This document shows positions 34,757-47,845 of a DNA stretch of 64,000 nt, piece by piece. Within the stretch, counting starts at the first letter, position 1. Each line of letters opens with the position of its first letter. This stretch comes from Helicoverpa zea (Eukaryota; Arthropoda; Insecta; Lepidoptera; Noctuidae), in NCBI RefSeq assembly GCF_022581195.2, contig NC_061472.1, forward strand, positions 3,100,001 through 3,164,000, written 5' to 3'. The notes under the pieces are model-generated. The model worked only from the letters and a program-made list of their open reading frames with translations, had not been told where the DNA came from and searched no databases. The position numbers and the translations under genes were made by a program.

Positions 34757-34997
34757 TCATAAGCTTCGTAATAAAGGACCTAAAACATGGGAATTTGTAC
34801 CGAAAGACCAGTTAATCTTGGATTCTATTTTCAATTATTTTTTTTGCAGAAACATAGGAAGGAAATGTGACTTGAAGTGTCAAAGTAACCCTGTTAATAT
34901 AAATTAATCGATTTTCCAAAATGGGTAAATTAGCTTAGGTACCTACTTACATTTGTCATTGTTGAATTGGATTTTAGATATAAAAAGTGAATATTTT

Positions 34998-35198
34998 AAA
35001 TAATATTATAAACGCGAAAGTTTGTATGTATGGATGTATGGATGTTTGTTACTCTTTCACGCAAAAACTACTGAATGGATTTTAATGAAACTTTACAATA
35101 ATATAGCTTATACATCAGAATAACACATAGGCTACAATTTGTAAACATATTGTTCGAAATACTAAACCTGCGCAGACGAAGTCGCGGGCACCAGCTAG
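34998..35198 (+). mobile_element. Helitron-like element with CTAG end
   Basis: The sequence reads ataaacgcgaaagtttgtatg, then tttcacgcaaaaactactgaa, and ends gaagtcgcgggcaccagctag followed by T. This is a classic lepidopteran Helitron-like 3' end, with a short GC hairpin before CTAG. The 5' terminus lacks a clear TC and is approximate. Confidence 0.65.
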
Positions 35199-37263
35199 TT
35201 TTAAATAAATCCTTCCATATTAGGAGCATAATAGAAAAACTGTGTCAAGATTTCCGCATTCTTTAGCGAATTAGACTAAAATCTCCGAACATTGATATCG
35301 TGATATATTTCATTTATGGATTATGCAAATTATATGTATTTTTATGAAATGCAAAATCACTCGTAAATAACAACTTATTGGCAATTATTAGCCGTAAAGC
35401 CTTTTTTGTTATACTTTTATGAAAGGAGATCATTGGTCGATTATTGTTTTCGATCAGGATTACAATATAGGATAGAGTCTAAATTAACTTAACTTAATCT
35501 TGACATAAATGTCACACATTTTACTATAAAGACAATAAATTTAATATTGCTTGCCTATTTATAGAATTTTATTGGTATCATAGGTTCTGAGAACTCTACA
35601 TTAACAGAATTGTTACATTGCGTTCCTCATAAGATTAACTTACATTTAAATATTTACATAGATGACATAAGATGTTTATTATCCACAACTAAAGTACGTT
35701 TTATATTCAAAGCTACATCAACACACAGTGTGCAATTTCATACGTAAGCTGGACAAAAATGTGACGTTTAAATCCAAAATGGTGGCGAAGACGGCATCGC
35801 CAGTAGGTACTTACCAAAATATTTTAATTTACACTTTGTTCAGCTTTATTTCTGTACGTAGTAAACCGTGCTCACGTCTAATATTGGCCTTGTAAGTCGT
35901 GGGCGCAGATGCATTGCTTTTCTTTTAAAACACGATTATAAAAAGAAATTTTTAGTCTACACTTTCTTTCAAACGAATTTACACCTTATTGTCCAGGTTT
36001 TATGGAAGAAATTGAAGTAAAGACTGATAATCCATCGACCCACATTGATGAGATACGTTTAAGAAAATCTTGTAAATTATTTAATTTAGTGAAATAGGTG
36101 GGCAAAAAAGTTTACTTTATGTTCGAAGATTGCAAGTACACTTTCGTATTTTTTTTTCTAAATCAGCTATTGATCGTCATCATCTTAAGGTTTCTAAAAG
36201 ACACATTATATTTATGCCACAGCTTTAGTCAAAAAAAATATAGTATCAAAAAAATCACAACTTCTAGCAGTCTATTATTAAGTCTAAATCAAACTAAGAT
36301 TTATTACAACTTGCAAAAAACATATCTAACAAAACTTGACAAAATAATAGCACTCAATCAATCAAAAATCTAGTCATAACAATAAACTAGACTGTATCTA
36401 GCTACATTTGCTCTCTCATCAATAAACCTAACATGTAATTGTCGTCTATTTTCGTCGCACGCGCACGAGTAAATGAGTTACAACAGAGCTTGTAGACTGA
36501 GTGGCAACCTGTTGATGTCTTGTTTTAGTAACACTTGGGGAAGGGACTACTTTGATATAAGTATTGTAAGTTTTTTAGAGATTTTAGAATTATTATCACA
36601 AAGTATTGAAAGAATTTTAAGTACCTAGTAATTGCTCAATTTAAACGAGAAAATATAATTCATATTAAGAAAAAATATCCTTGAAGGATAAATGTATGCT
36701 GAAATACCAGGTCTCCCTTTCATTTTCAACTTATATTTCAGGATAAAAACTTAGCACAAGTAACGTAAACTTTTTTATTCAATATCTTATCGAAATCAAA
36801 ACACGCGGCGACTAGAAACTAGTTCTAAACAGAACATAACTTTTTAACCTGACATTTTAATTTAAAAATGCCGCCAAAAGATCAAATCTTTGTATACTTT
36901 ATTGACACATTCGTTAAAGAAACGAGCCTTTCCGCACATTAATTATTAAAAACATAAAAATTTCCTTTCATATTTTTGGTTTACGATTAAAATAAATTAC
37001 AATGGATTTTTGAATACAGATTAAAATCGTATCATAAAGAAACTGGCAATTATATCTCGTGCGAATATCAACCGTTATCTTGCCGATAATAATGCAAAAT
37101 ACCGTTTTATTGTTTTACGATTGTTACGAAGATAAATTATATTTTGACCACTAACGTCCTACAGGCCGCCCACTGGGTGTCACTCGCGGCTGTTGTGAAA
37201 TTGTGAAATATTTACTCGGACTAGAGTAAAGCGGGTATTTGTTGGGTTTTAAACGATTTTCAA

Positions 37264-37405
37264 TCTGTACTAATGTTATACAGCTGAAGAGTTTGTTTGC
37301 TGGATAGCCCTAATTTTGGGAACTACCGGTCCGATTAAAAAAACCTTTTAGTGTTAGATAGCCCATTTACATACTTACGCGGGTGATACCGCTGACAGAA
37401 GTTAG
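37264..37405 (+). mobile_element. Helitron-like element, 3' end decayed
   Basis: It starts TCTGTACTAATG after an A (37263), continues agctgaagagtttgtttgct, includes tagcccattt and ends near gcgggtgataccgctg/acagaagttag, where the expected CTAG has decayed. Confidence 0.55.
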
Positions 37406-37889
37406 AATGTATATAATATACCTAAGCCGAGTCGAATGACATGTTTCATTGAGGAGATGGCATGGCATGACGACTAGGGCATGATTTATGATTCATAACA
37501 GAATATTTAAGAAAACGACTAAGTACATAATCTGAACTTATTTGGACTTCTTTACTTCTGTTTCAATTAAGTGCAACATCGTCATCAGAAACAATAAATT
37601 TTAAACCAGTTAAAAAAATAAAACAAGAACATTTATTTAAGAATCTCATTTACAATAAATTATTGTACATTTATGTGAACCAAATATCATGTTTATTGTC
37701 TGTGTAACGACGGTTAAGCAGTTATGAACGAGGCCAGTATGCGGATTGGTAGTTTTACATTATAATGATAATTTAGAGATAAGTAAGATGATATTTGGTA
37801 AAATCAAAGTTAATCGTATATTCGGTAAGTATTATGATTAAAAGAAATGTTGCCTAGGGCATTGTCTTTGTTTTGTTCCTCATGTTCAT

Positions 37890-37955
37890 CAAAGACCAGT
37901 CTTCTGGGGCTGCGGGATTATTCGAAAGTGGTATCTGCCGTGACTCTGGTATTCG
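37890..37955 (+). repeat. Family C repeat fragment
   Basis: ggggctgcgggattattcgaa, followed by a gtgg...gccgtgactctggta block, matches the left half of the copies at 57908 and 62640. Truncated. Confidence 0.5.
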
Positions 37956-38659
37956 AAAAAAACATAAAGTCAGTTAAAGTAATAGTATAAACTCTGGGAA
38001 ATTATTTCCGACCTCAAAAGCATAAGGTTTATCTTACGTATGAGGCATACACAAGTTCATAGCTATATATAAAGGTATATCTTTCAGATTTTTATTTCAA
38101 GATAAATCTGTGAAAATGATAGGTCTGTAGTTCTGATTACTGACTCATAATACAAAGTCGTATCCCGTACATAAATATGACATACTTAGGTTTTGTGTGT
38201 TAATAAATAAGTCTAAAATTAATATCAATTTCTGGACAAAAGCCAAAACAATAATAACTATTGACAATCTAACAAATAGACTTGTGAAAATGTCGTCGAT
38301 ATCTTCAATTTTGTATACTTAACGTTGACAAAATGTTAACACTTAAAGTTAATTTATTAAAATAATGATACTAATGATTTACGCCTCTTTTGATAAATTA
38401 TGATTCACGTGCACATAAATCGTGTTTTATTTATTAATATACAATTTAGTGGGTGTTTATGAAAAGTTAAAATTTTAGTATATCGTTAACATTTGAACAA
38501 CAAAGTGTTATTTCTTGTCGACAATAATTTTGAAATGTGTATTTTAAGAAAAACCCTGAATCATTTGTCATCGGGCGGGAAAAGTATTTTTATTTGGCCT
38601 TCACCTAACGGTTTGAACTCTGTTATGCAAACTAAAACAGAAATAGATACCCAGGTATC

Positions 38660-38975
38660 TAGTAGTTGGTCTAATAGTCGCCTGGCGCGAGTTTTGTCCA
38701 CGGATCGGTTCCCGGGACGGACTGAAATCGCTTTGTGGGTTTAACAAACTTTCACGAAGCAGCCCGGAGTCAGAAAGCAGGCGATTGATACACCCGTGCA
38801 TCGGAGAGCACGTAAACGTCGTATCTCTCTCCGGTCGTGTCGGATTGCCGTCCCATCGGGCTATGAGAGTGAACGAATACTGCGAGTTCACCTGGGTCTA
38901 CGCAAATGCTTGTGCACTATGTCGTCCTGCCTAACTGGCTGCCTCTACCATTGTCGAAAATCGGCCTGGATGAAA
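38660..38975 (+). mobile_element. SINE family D copy (plus)
   Basis: The head gtagttggtctaatagtcgc is A box-like; the B box region has decayed (ggatcggttcccgg). The body matches the 51098 copy: gaaatcgctttgtggg; cccgtgcatcggagagcacg; cggattgccgtcccatcggg. Length 316 bp with no surviving triplet tail. Open frames on both strands here are repeat-derived. Confidence 0.82.
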
Positions 38976-40455
38976 TGATTTTGATAAAACATGACAATGA
39001 TAAGTACCTATCTAAACATTTTTGAAAATTTTTGCACTGCTGGGAAGCAACACTTTTCCTGGGTACCAGACTATATGTTATCCGCGTACCGCGGGTGAAA
39101 TGGCGTATGAAAACTAGTCCTAAAATAAACGAGTCACTAAAACTATTAAAACGTGTTCATTGAGCATTAAACATTGACGTTTGACACGCTCATAAAGTTC
39201 CAAGATTATTGACATCTAAATCTGAACATTTAAATACGGTACTTAGCGAGTACTTGGACATCAAGTGGAATGCTGGAGTGGATAAAATTAGACAACAATA
39301 ACTAAGATTAAGACATAATGTGTGTGTCACAAACAGACCAATGAAAAAAGAACTTTAAAATAAGCGTCTTAAAGGTCAATTACTTTTGTAGTAGTACGAT
39401 CTTTTTTATCACAAATCGTGGTATTAAGAGTGGGCAATATGTAAATGTTTTTTTAACAGTATGAGAACTAACAATGTTCAATTAATAGAGCCTTTTAAGG
39501 ATTATTGTGTTTGTTTGAAGTGTAATTCTCAAAATTACAAATAGGTATACTTACCCACTAGATTTCAAAATCTATAGAATAAAATAATTAAGTCAGCGCT
39601 TCCTCTCCATATAGGTAGGTAATAAATATCTCCATTCACGATATTCTTGAATGGATGTGTCAAAAAGAAAAAGGTGTTAGAAAAGATAAAGTAAATAATT
39701 GAGTAAGATCAACCGCTATGCAAATCTCCATTAACACAAAAAACCCAAATTTATAGATCTAAGATTTATTAGTGTGAAAAATTATCAAAAATCGATTATC
39801 CGAAATCATCGAATAATTCAATTTAAAACACGATTATCACCGATTTAACATATAAATATCAATTTTATGTAAAATAATGTCTTGATCACATGTAAATCAG
39901 TTTAAATTATGGGGGGTCTCTCTAATTGATTATAATTTTTATGTTTTTTAGTGATAGTGATTAATTTAAAATTTCTATATCGATTATTGAGCGGAAACGA
40001 ATCGAATCGATATAGTTGTCGATTCAAATGATACTTTATACGGTGATCTTGTAATAAGATGACCAATCAGATATTTATCGTTCTCAGTTAATTAACGCCA
40101 AGTATTTAAATGTCATTGACCTTTCTAGTTTCTCTTAATAGTGGTCACACTTAATAATAGTGCCTGTTGGTTGGTTTAAGAAGTACCAATTTCTTGATTG
40201 CTGTTATTGTGCTTAGAGTAGTTACCTACTTGAGCCTAAAAATTACCATAGAGAGAAAACCACTAAATATAATTCCTATTTACCTACGTCATAAAGCGAA
40301 TTGATTGAAACGGACGAACGTAAAAGGACATATTCAATAGTTTCATGTGCACTATAAAACCATCTAAATACAAGTGCTAAAAAAAGGAGATTTAGTCCTT
40401 AGTACACTTGACTACTTTTATTTCCTACTGCATCTACTTTGATTCCCTATAACAT
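38976..40455. other. Noncoding stretch with clustered ATCGAT words
   Basis: No gene is seen. Between 39790 and 40025 the words atcgatt, tcgat and atcgaatcgatata recur. They resemble DREF/BEAF-32 type motifs known from Drosophila, but AT-rich DNA gives many by chance. Confidence 0.4.
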
Positions 40456-40668
40456 CATGATGTCCTCCTAGCTTATTATCGGTTACGGCAGCCGTTCTCA
40501 AGTAAAGAGATCAGCCAGTTGCGCAGTACATATTATAGTGCTCAAGCATTTGCGCAGACACAGGTGCACTCACTATTCTTTTACTCTCATAACCCGATGG
40601 GACGGCAATCCGACACGACCGGAAAGAGATCAGGCGCAGGACCGACATTTTCGTGCTCTCCGATGCAC
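40456..40668 (-). mobile_element. SINE family D, 5'-truncated
   Basis: It begins with atgatgtcctcctagc (tail side) and runs to gtgctctccgatgcac, where it stops before the head. It is close to the 51098 copy in sequence. Only a five-base direct repeat, aacat, is seen at the edges, so the target duplication is not established. Confidence 0.8.
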
Positions 40669-41634
40669 AACATATTTAATTTGTCGCGTTTTTTTTCTTA
40701 CAGCATCAAACTCGATAGTTTTATGACGAGACTCTAGACTATTTTGACTACGGTTCTATTTTTGACGTGTGAATAATATGTCAAAATGAATCAGAAATCA
40801 GTCAGTCAACGCCTAAAGTGTATCAATTTTACACAGTTGAGTCACAGCTTAATTAAAAATTATTGAGATGCTCAATTTTTTTATGGTCCTATTTTTGAAA
40901 ATGATCTTATTAGCCATAACGTAGTCGTCTTCTTTTTCTTTTATTTGTTAGTAATTCCATTTTCAAAAATGGCTTATACAGCCGATTGTAGGAGAACTTT
41001 GAACGCGTTTGAAAACAGGATTCAATTCTAATTGGAGAACGAAATTATTAATAGAACATAGAATTTTAAATAGACTGCCAATAGAATAGGAAATAAACAG
41101 TGGAAAATATAAGCACCTATAATTGTTTACTTTTCTTTTACAACCAGAAAATATATTTAAAGAAAATCCGGTAGTCGATACTGTCATAAGTAACATTATC
41201 GTCGACAATCAAAACAAAATGATTTATTAAAAGTTTCTTCTACTGCCTATAATATAATTAATGTTTATGTAATAACTTTGATTAAACCATTCAATGACCT
41301 TTATTTCTAAAGCAATAAAGCTCAAAATCCCCCATCATTATCGTATTCAAAATAAGAAACAACAGTACTGTGACGTTTAGACTTTAAACTGAGTTAAGAG
41401 AAATTGAGCCTTACACTTTCAACTTTAGAGTTGAAAATTGACTGTCACCTTATTTCTAGGGCTGTCAGAAACAAGTTTGTGAGCCAAACCACAGGCTACG
41501 GTGTTAAAAGTTAAATGAACTTGCGGTGTGACCTTTGTAAAACGTATGAAATACTATTTGTTTTTACTCACTTATTTTATTTATTGATGGTGTGACTGTA
41601 CCCAAAATTACTAAAGGAAAATCATCACGTTTTC
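40669..41634. other. Noncoding stretch
   Basis: AT-rich. The minus-strand open frame at 40963-41208 has no recognisable motif. No defined repeat is seen. Confidence 0.45.
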
Positions 41635-41954
41635 AGGGTTCCGTACCCAAAGGGTAAACGGGACCCTATTGTCTTCGCTCCTCTGTCCGTCCGTCCGTCT
41701 GTCACCAGGCTGTATCTCATGAACCGTGATAGGCGTCAGTCCGTCTATCTCATGAACCGTGATAGTTAGAGAGCTGAAATTTTCACAGACGATGGATTTT
41801 GGTTGCCGCTATAACAACAAATACTGAAAACTGAGAATTAAATAAAAATTTTGGGGGCTCCCATACAACAAACGTGTTTTTTTTTTTGTTCGTTTTCTAT
41901 ATAATGGTACGGAACCCTTCGTGCTCGAGTCCGACTCGCACTTGGCCGGTTTTT
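41635..41954 (+). mobile_element. Family G MITE with internal duplication
   Basis: It starts AGGGTTCCGTACCC and near the right end carries the inverse ggtacggaaccct, then tcgagtccgactcgcacttgg ccggtttt. A second, shorter copy lies at 50886-51077 in the opposite orientation. In this copy tatctcatgaaccgtgatag occurs twice (41713-41732 and 41746-41765), a local 33-bp duplication absent from the other. gtccgtccgtctgtc is a short GTCC microsatellite. No coding capacity. Confidence 0.78.
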
Positions 41955-42171
41955 ATTTATTATTATTTATTTTGACGGCTACCGTGACGAACTTACGATG
42001 TTTGACAGGTTTTTGCGGCTGGCAACACAAACAAAAACATGCAGCTAAAATTAGTATAGGAACAAAAAAGTAGCCAATAAAATGATTCGTATTAATTGTC
42101 GACTCATTTCCCTTGAAATTATAACTGTATTCGAACTTGAGTATAAACTTTTTTTCAATAAACATAAAATA

Positions 42172-42425
42172 CAGGAGCTCGTGGCTTTGTCAAAGACGCG
42201 AGGATCGATCGACCATAAAGTTAGGCAACGCTTGGGGCAGTCGCTTTGTAGGTGGGTGACCATCTTGCCATAGCGAGATCTTCTTCGAGTCCCGGCTGTC
42301 ATTTGAATAACTTCGACAGTCTTTACGGGTAGTCAAAAGACAGTTAGTCTAACTTCTAGTCCAGGTTGAGGTGGCTACAGATCCTAACATAGTTGTGAAA
42401 AGACTAGGCAGATGATGATGAAATA
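42172..42425 (+). mobile_element. SINE-B long-subfamily fragment
   Basis: The upstream block (gatcgatcgaccataaagttagg; gcaacgcttggggcagtcgc; gggtgaccatcttg) precedes the shared body (gtcccggctgtcattt; gggtagtcaaaag) and ends in aggcagatgatgatga. The segment between the gtctaac and ttgaggtggc parts is deleted relative to the full copy. Confidence 0.72.
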
Positions 42426-42904
42426 AAAAATACAGTTACTTTATATGGCTGCCAAATAACCAAAGCTAATTGCTACCGGATAAGCTTGTTTATTTTATAA
42501 TACGTTTATAATCTCTTAACTCCAATTACTAACTACAAATTGGCAACTAAATTAGTTTACGACTCAAAGGACCATAAAAGTATTCAAATAGGATTTTCGG
42601 GTATAAAATTCTTAGAAACTAATTTAAGATTTTTATAGAGTTTTTACTATGGTATAAAATAACTGTCAATACCATAGGCGAAAACCACTTCATGGTGTGG
42701 GTTTTAATCCAAAACATAATCAATAACAAACCAAAATAGAAGATTAAGGAGGAAACAAAACTTTTTGAACATAGAAGAGCGGTGAATTAAGTAATGAGAT
42801 AAAAACTACATAAATAGCCTACATAGAAGTTTGACATAAAAATAACATAAATAGCCTAAAAATTGTGCTTCTTAAACATTAGGTACTATTCAGTTATTCA
42901 GGTA

Positions 42905-43128
42905 CCTACATGATGATGATGATGACTCCAGACCGATTTCGGTCACGGCGACTGCCTCAACTCCGTACAGATAATTGTCGCTGGTGTGCTCGCATATGAC
43001 TACAGTAGCCAATCTTCTTTGAGAAGGTCCGCGCACATTGCGGACATGTGAGCACACCATTATCATAATTGTAACTGATTGCCGCGGGTGGTCGGGCTTT
43101 CAGTTCGTCGCGTCTAGAATCAAGACCT
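42905..43128 (-). pseudogene. LINE ORF2 C-terminus with a C2H2 finger, 5'-truncated
   Basis: On the minus strand an open segment ends with one zinc-finger-like motif, CPQCARTFSKKIGYCSHMRAH (Cys-X2-Cys-X12-His-X3-His), then a few residues and a stop. This is followed directly by gtcgccgtgaccgaaatcgg, tctggagtc and an atcatcatcat tail at 42911-42926. C-terminal fingers of this type are found in several LINE ORF2 proteins, and the repeat tail right after the stop makes a retrotransposon 3' end much more likely than a host zinc-finger exon. Reverse transcriptase and endonuclease are absent. The clade is not resolved. Confidence 0.65.
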
Positions 43129-43508
43129 ATATAACAATATAGGTACCTACATAACCGGAAGGTTGCAGATATCTGTATAAACGCTAATGCAGATAATGAT
43201 AAATGATCTGCAAAGGAAGAAATGAATAATTGCTTACACCGCTGTGAACCCGTGGTCATTCAATACCAAACCCTATTATTAACACTCTATTCTAAATAAA
43301 ATTAGAACGGCACCCAAAAAACAACCATTAAAATCGATTACACCGAATCGATTCAAGATTACCATAATCATTACGCTAATATATGCTAATGACATTATTA
43401 AAACCTCTAATAGCACAATAAAAATAATAATATTTGAAGAAAAAATCAACTTAATTTCTTTATTAGAAAAGTACCGCGCGGTCACGGATTGAACAGGTTT
43501 TCGAATCG
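43129..43508. other. Noncoding stretch
   Basis: AT-rich sequence with three cgatt/atcgatt words. No gene or defined repeat is seen. Confidence 0.4.
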
Positions 43509-43516
43509 ATTCATTC

Positions 43517-43806
43517 CATGGAGAACAAAATGACTAGCGGAGGTGCCATAACGGAAAATCTCCTAAGAAAGTCTCCTAAGCGAAGGACGAGGAACGTAAC
43601 TGTTCTCGCCCTTATACCCCTTTTTGGACCTGATAATTTTTTGTAATTCCTAAAATCGTTGTCAGATGTCTCAAAGAACCCCAAAGGCTCGATAGTTCAG
43701 TCGTAACTGATCGTTTTGTTCATGCCCACCGTACGAATTTGATCTAGAAAAAGGCACCTGACCTACCTGCATTATAACATCTCCGCTCATCTTTCCTTAC
43801 TCCGCG
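43517..43806 (+). mobile_element. Family A MITE with near-perfect 8-bp TSD
   Basis: A 290-bp copy from CATGGAG to CTCCGCG. Flanks attcattc (43509-43516) and atccattc (43807-43814) differ at one base. Subterminal agcggaggtgccataac mirrors gttataatg/catctccgctc on the right side, giving an imperfect inverted repeat of about 30 bp. It confirms the 8-bp duplication length seen at 17566. Confidence 0.85.
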
Positions 43807-43814
43807 ATCCATTC

Positions 43815-46800
43815 GAATACATTAGCATCGAATGATGAATCGATTTCTACGATCGAATCATGTCGATGATTCTGTAGTTTATTTCTCACTAGTACTTATG
43901 AAGTCGTGTTTCTCAATGATTAATTTAAGGCTTTTAAACGAACATTTTTTTAAGTACTTTACGCGAAAGATATTTGTTAAGGAAGGTGTCAGGACGTTAT
44001 CGTGAAACACTTAAAAACTACTTATGAGAGGTCAAGTTATGTCGGCATAATTTAATTTGAGAGGCTATACAAAATTAAGGAGAGAGAAAGAAACAGAGAA
44101 TTAAAATATACCTATATATTTTCAACTTTATCTCTAAATGTATAGAGCACAATATTGATTGGGAAAATTTTATAGATTTAAGTAGCTTGACGTGCTTGAT
44201 TCTATACATAACATAAGAAATGGGAAAGCTCTCAAATCTAGTGATTATTAGGCACCTCCCAATGGGGATATTTAGCATTGGAACACAACGGTCTCCGGTA
44301 AATAAACCGAAAACTATTCAAACTAGTAAAAGTCTGAAACTCTCTTCTGTTCTGACTGGACAACAACCTCGTATATTTATAATTCTTCCCCATCAGATAT
44401 TTATAGATAAATCAAACATACACCAACTTGAATCTACTACTAGCTAATTAAATAGTTATCATATCTCCTTCAAGGTTTTAAACAAATATACATTATAACT
44501 CCCAAAAAAGGCTACTTTACATCAAAAGATTGATTACAGTAAATTAAATAAAACACAGCACATTAGGCTTTTATGTAAAACATGTCTGTTTTAGCTGAGC
44601 CGGTTCTTAAGGTAATGTTTAGACATATTGATAAATGTTTGTCGATAACAATGATTTAGGACTTAATCTAATTACAAATAGTTGTGGATTTGAACAGATA
44701 TTACCTCTTTTAGAATAGTTTTGCACATTATATTTTGAAAAACAATCAAGGAACGTCTTTTGCATTTCTCCTTAAAAAGTGACAATCGGGACCTACTATT
44801 TTGACATGCCATCCAAAACACGGAGAAATTGGTCATGTCAAATTGGTCACCCATCCCACCCATGTTGCTTGACCTTATGATGCCAGTGTTATTTACTCCA
44901 TAGTAAGGATCTCCTGGCTAATGGCTATGGACCTACGTCTAAAAATAATTAATAAGTAACCCATATTATAAGGTTAATGAACTTAGAAGAATTGAGCAAT
45001 TAAGTACCAGAGCTTTCCAAAACCGATTTCCGAAAGTGATTTTTCTTGTCTTATTAAGAAATAAAGATTACTTGATTAGCCTTAATCGCCATTAAAGGAA
45101 ACAGAGTTATCTGTATCAAATACCTAATGAGTTCAAAATGATCTAAATTTTATGTTAAAATTAAGTAATAAAACAAATAAAATATTATAATCGTTTCTTC
45201 ATTAAAATATACCGCAACTAATTCCATAAAATTGCCTATAAATAACATAGAACAAACTAATTTTGAAATATAATGTTGGTATCGAAAATTTATTGAAAAG
45301 TTGAATTGATTTACATTTTGACATTAATTTATGTATCGATAAATAACTCTAGCTTTAATGTTATTTATTAGTATTTTTTTCGCTTTGTTTTAATTTATTA
45401 GTATGGTGACATTTTTGCTAGTTTTTGAAATGAAAGAATGTTATGGACCTGCCTTGATTTTTTATTGTCTTATATGTCAACTAAGATAACTGAAAAAGTA
45501 TGTAATTTTACTCATTTATGTAAGTTTTGTTACACATTTTTAATCTACATTTTCATCAACTTTTTTACTGACACACTTCAGATGCCTTTTGCTTTTGATC
45601 TATGTCTTTTTTCATACAGAGAAAGAGTGCAATTTAATCACAGAGTTTGTCAGCAAATGCAAACTCAATTTTTAAATAAATGGTATGGCTAATTTAGTAA
45701 AAAATAGTAGCATTCGTAGTGTTGTTTTGTTTCTTCATGAAAAAATACTAATCCCCACGTGACAGAAACTTCAATAAGTAGGTATATAAGATCAGGCTTA
45801 AAAAAGTGTGACGGTAGTGAATTTCACGCTTAAATTTACTACGAATTATCTTGTATTGGCTATAAATAGCGACGTAAATATTTATCCTCGTGCTATTTCA
45901 GTTAGCGGGAAATGTTACTGCAATGATAGGTTGGTAATCCTTCAAATGTAAGTACTTGTTATTCAATACTCATACATATTATAGAGTTATAGTGTGTTTC
46001 TGCTATTCTAGACGAAATTGAATGGATTTTGAAAAAGCACGTGCCGATTTAGACTGTTATTTGTGTTGTGTGTGCCACGTTATTTGTGATGTATTTTTTG
46101 GAAAGGTTGCTATTTTCGGAAATGAGAATAAGTTCGCTAGAGAATCGCGTGAAACTGCAATAAGCAGCCTGCGTTGGTACATTACAACTAGGGATTCTTT
46201 GTACCATAATTTTAACCATAATTAGAACTATAATTTTGGATCCTACGAAAGCAAGTAAAACAGCTTAAATGGATTGATACGGATTTGTGACATACTTCTT
46301 TCAAGAGTTGGATGAAACCATGGGTAATCAAAATACTTAATTGCAAGTTAAGTTGACACCTTAATTAATGCCTGCCTTTACAGTGTGATTTTCTTAAATT
46401 GGTGTAAACAAACCAGTTCTTTTCTTTTCACTTAACCGTTAAAAGGGTACCCTGCAGCGAAACCACCACTTAATAATTAGGCAAATTAAATTAATGTATA
46501 CTTTTTATATGAAAAACACAATAAAGTGACAAGAAATTTACATAATCATTAAACATAATTGATTTTTTTTCTAATATAAATTATTTATGCGTGTCACTTT
46601 TAATGGAAGGTTTAATTTTATACATGTATTCATCTTGGTAATTAATTGAGACTTTTATTTTATTACCTAAAGCGACAAAATATTTGAATATGAAATTTGT
46701 GAATGAGATGTTTTTTTAATCATTTGCCTTTTTTAAATTGACTTGAGAGAACAGTGTTTACTATCCATTTCCTTTTTGAGTAAAAAACGTATAAATTATT

Positions 46801-47828
46801 CACTAACAGAAACTTGCAATATCCTTTGTCGTCCATTGTAGTAGAAAATAATATGTACTTACTCGTAAACATTAAGAAAAATGCGGATTAACCAGAAAAT
46901 AGAATATAGTCGGTACCACCTACCCACTGACGCTGACATACATATCTTTGCAATCCTGAAGTTAGCCGATTAGCGGGTCCAATGTGCGGCCAAAGCTAAC
47001 TTCCGTGCTGTATAAACGTTAGTTAATAACGTGTAGGTAAATGTTGAGATAATTTCGCTACGTGTGATTTTCTTCTAGTGTAATACGACTAATAGCAGCT
47101 ATTTGTCAACTTTTTTATGCGTCTGCCAGTTTTTTATAAGAAACACATTAAAATCGTAGGTATTTTACATTGCTAATTAGTAAAAGGTACGTATTTGTAT
47201 AGGTATGTGTAAAATGCTTTTTTATGTCAGTTTTTCAATGTAAAATCTTCTCTAAGGCTTACGTTGAAAATTAAAAAGGACCTGTGCTGGTATGGCACAA
47301 CAGGACTTGTGATAACAATGTTACAATTATTGATTCCAGTAACAAAATTGGTTTAACTCCTCCAGTAACATAGCACATTTCAAAATTACTGTTGACATTT
47401 TACATATTTATTATTATTCTCAAAGGAAAACTAATTCAACAATTTGTCCTAAATATGTTTTCCAAATAAGTCATTGAAGATACCGTACAAAATAAGTACC
47501 TACCCAAGAATAATCTGTTGTTGCATTTTACCTATGTATCCTGTTAAGATAGCAAGTAAGTAAATATAGGTAAATAAGTCTGAATTTCCTTTTCCCTCAC
47601 AATTACACAGACTAAAGCTTTTCCCCCAAAATAGCCTGTCCTGTTCACCACAGAATGCGGCTGGATTCCCTGCCAAGAATATGTAACGTCTCATTTTCTA
47701 TATTGTGTGACATATTGTAATGCACTTTATAAGTAAATGCTATTGGCATATTGTGGATGTGCCAAAATTGTATTAGAAGGCCACCAGTTTGATTTGGATG
47801 TTCTCTATCAATATACTTTGAAAGGAAA
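43815..47828. other. Noncoding stretch with one SINE-B scrap
   Basis: 44778-44880 is a minus-strand fragment of the long SINE-B subfamily (gggacctact, acatgccatccaaaacacgg, ggtcacccatccca). The rest is AT-rich. Open frames at 45438-45692 and 46022-46225 show no recognisable domain and no splice context, and I do not call them genes. Confidence 0.5.
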
Positions 47829-47845
47829 ATTTGAGACACCAGTAT

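Noticed and set aside
35775..35816. ATG in good context (caaaatggtgg) followed by a gtaggt donor-like word
   Set aside because: Only about 10 codons, a weak donor, plus strand, and no promoter or partner exon in view.
42957..43259. Host C2H2 zinc-finger gene
   Set aside because: There is one finger only, immediately followed by a stop and a repeat tail typical of LINE 3' ends, with no splice evidence.
46022..46225. 67-codon Cys-containing plus-strand frame
   Set aside because: No recognisable domain, no splice context, and AT-rich surroundings where such frames arise by chance.
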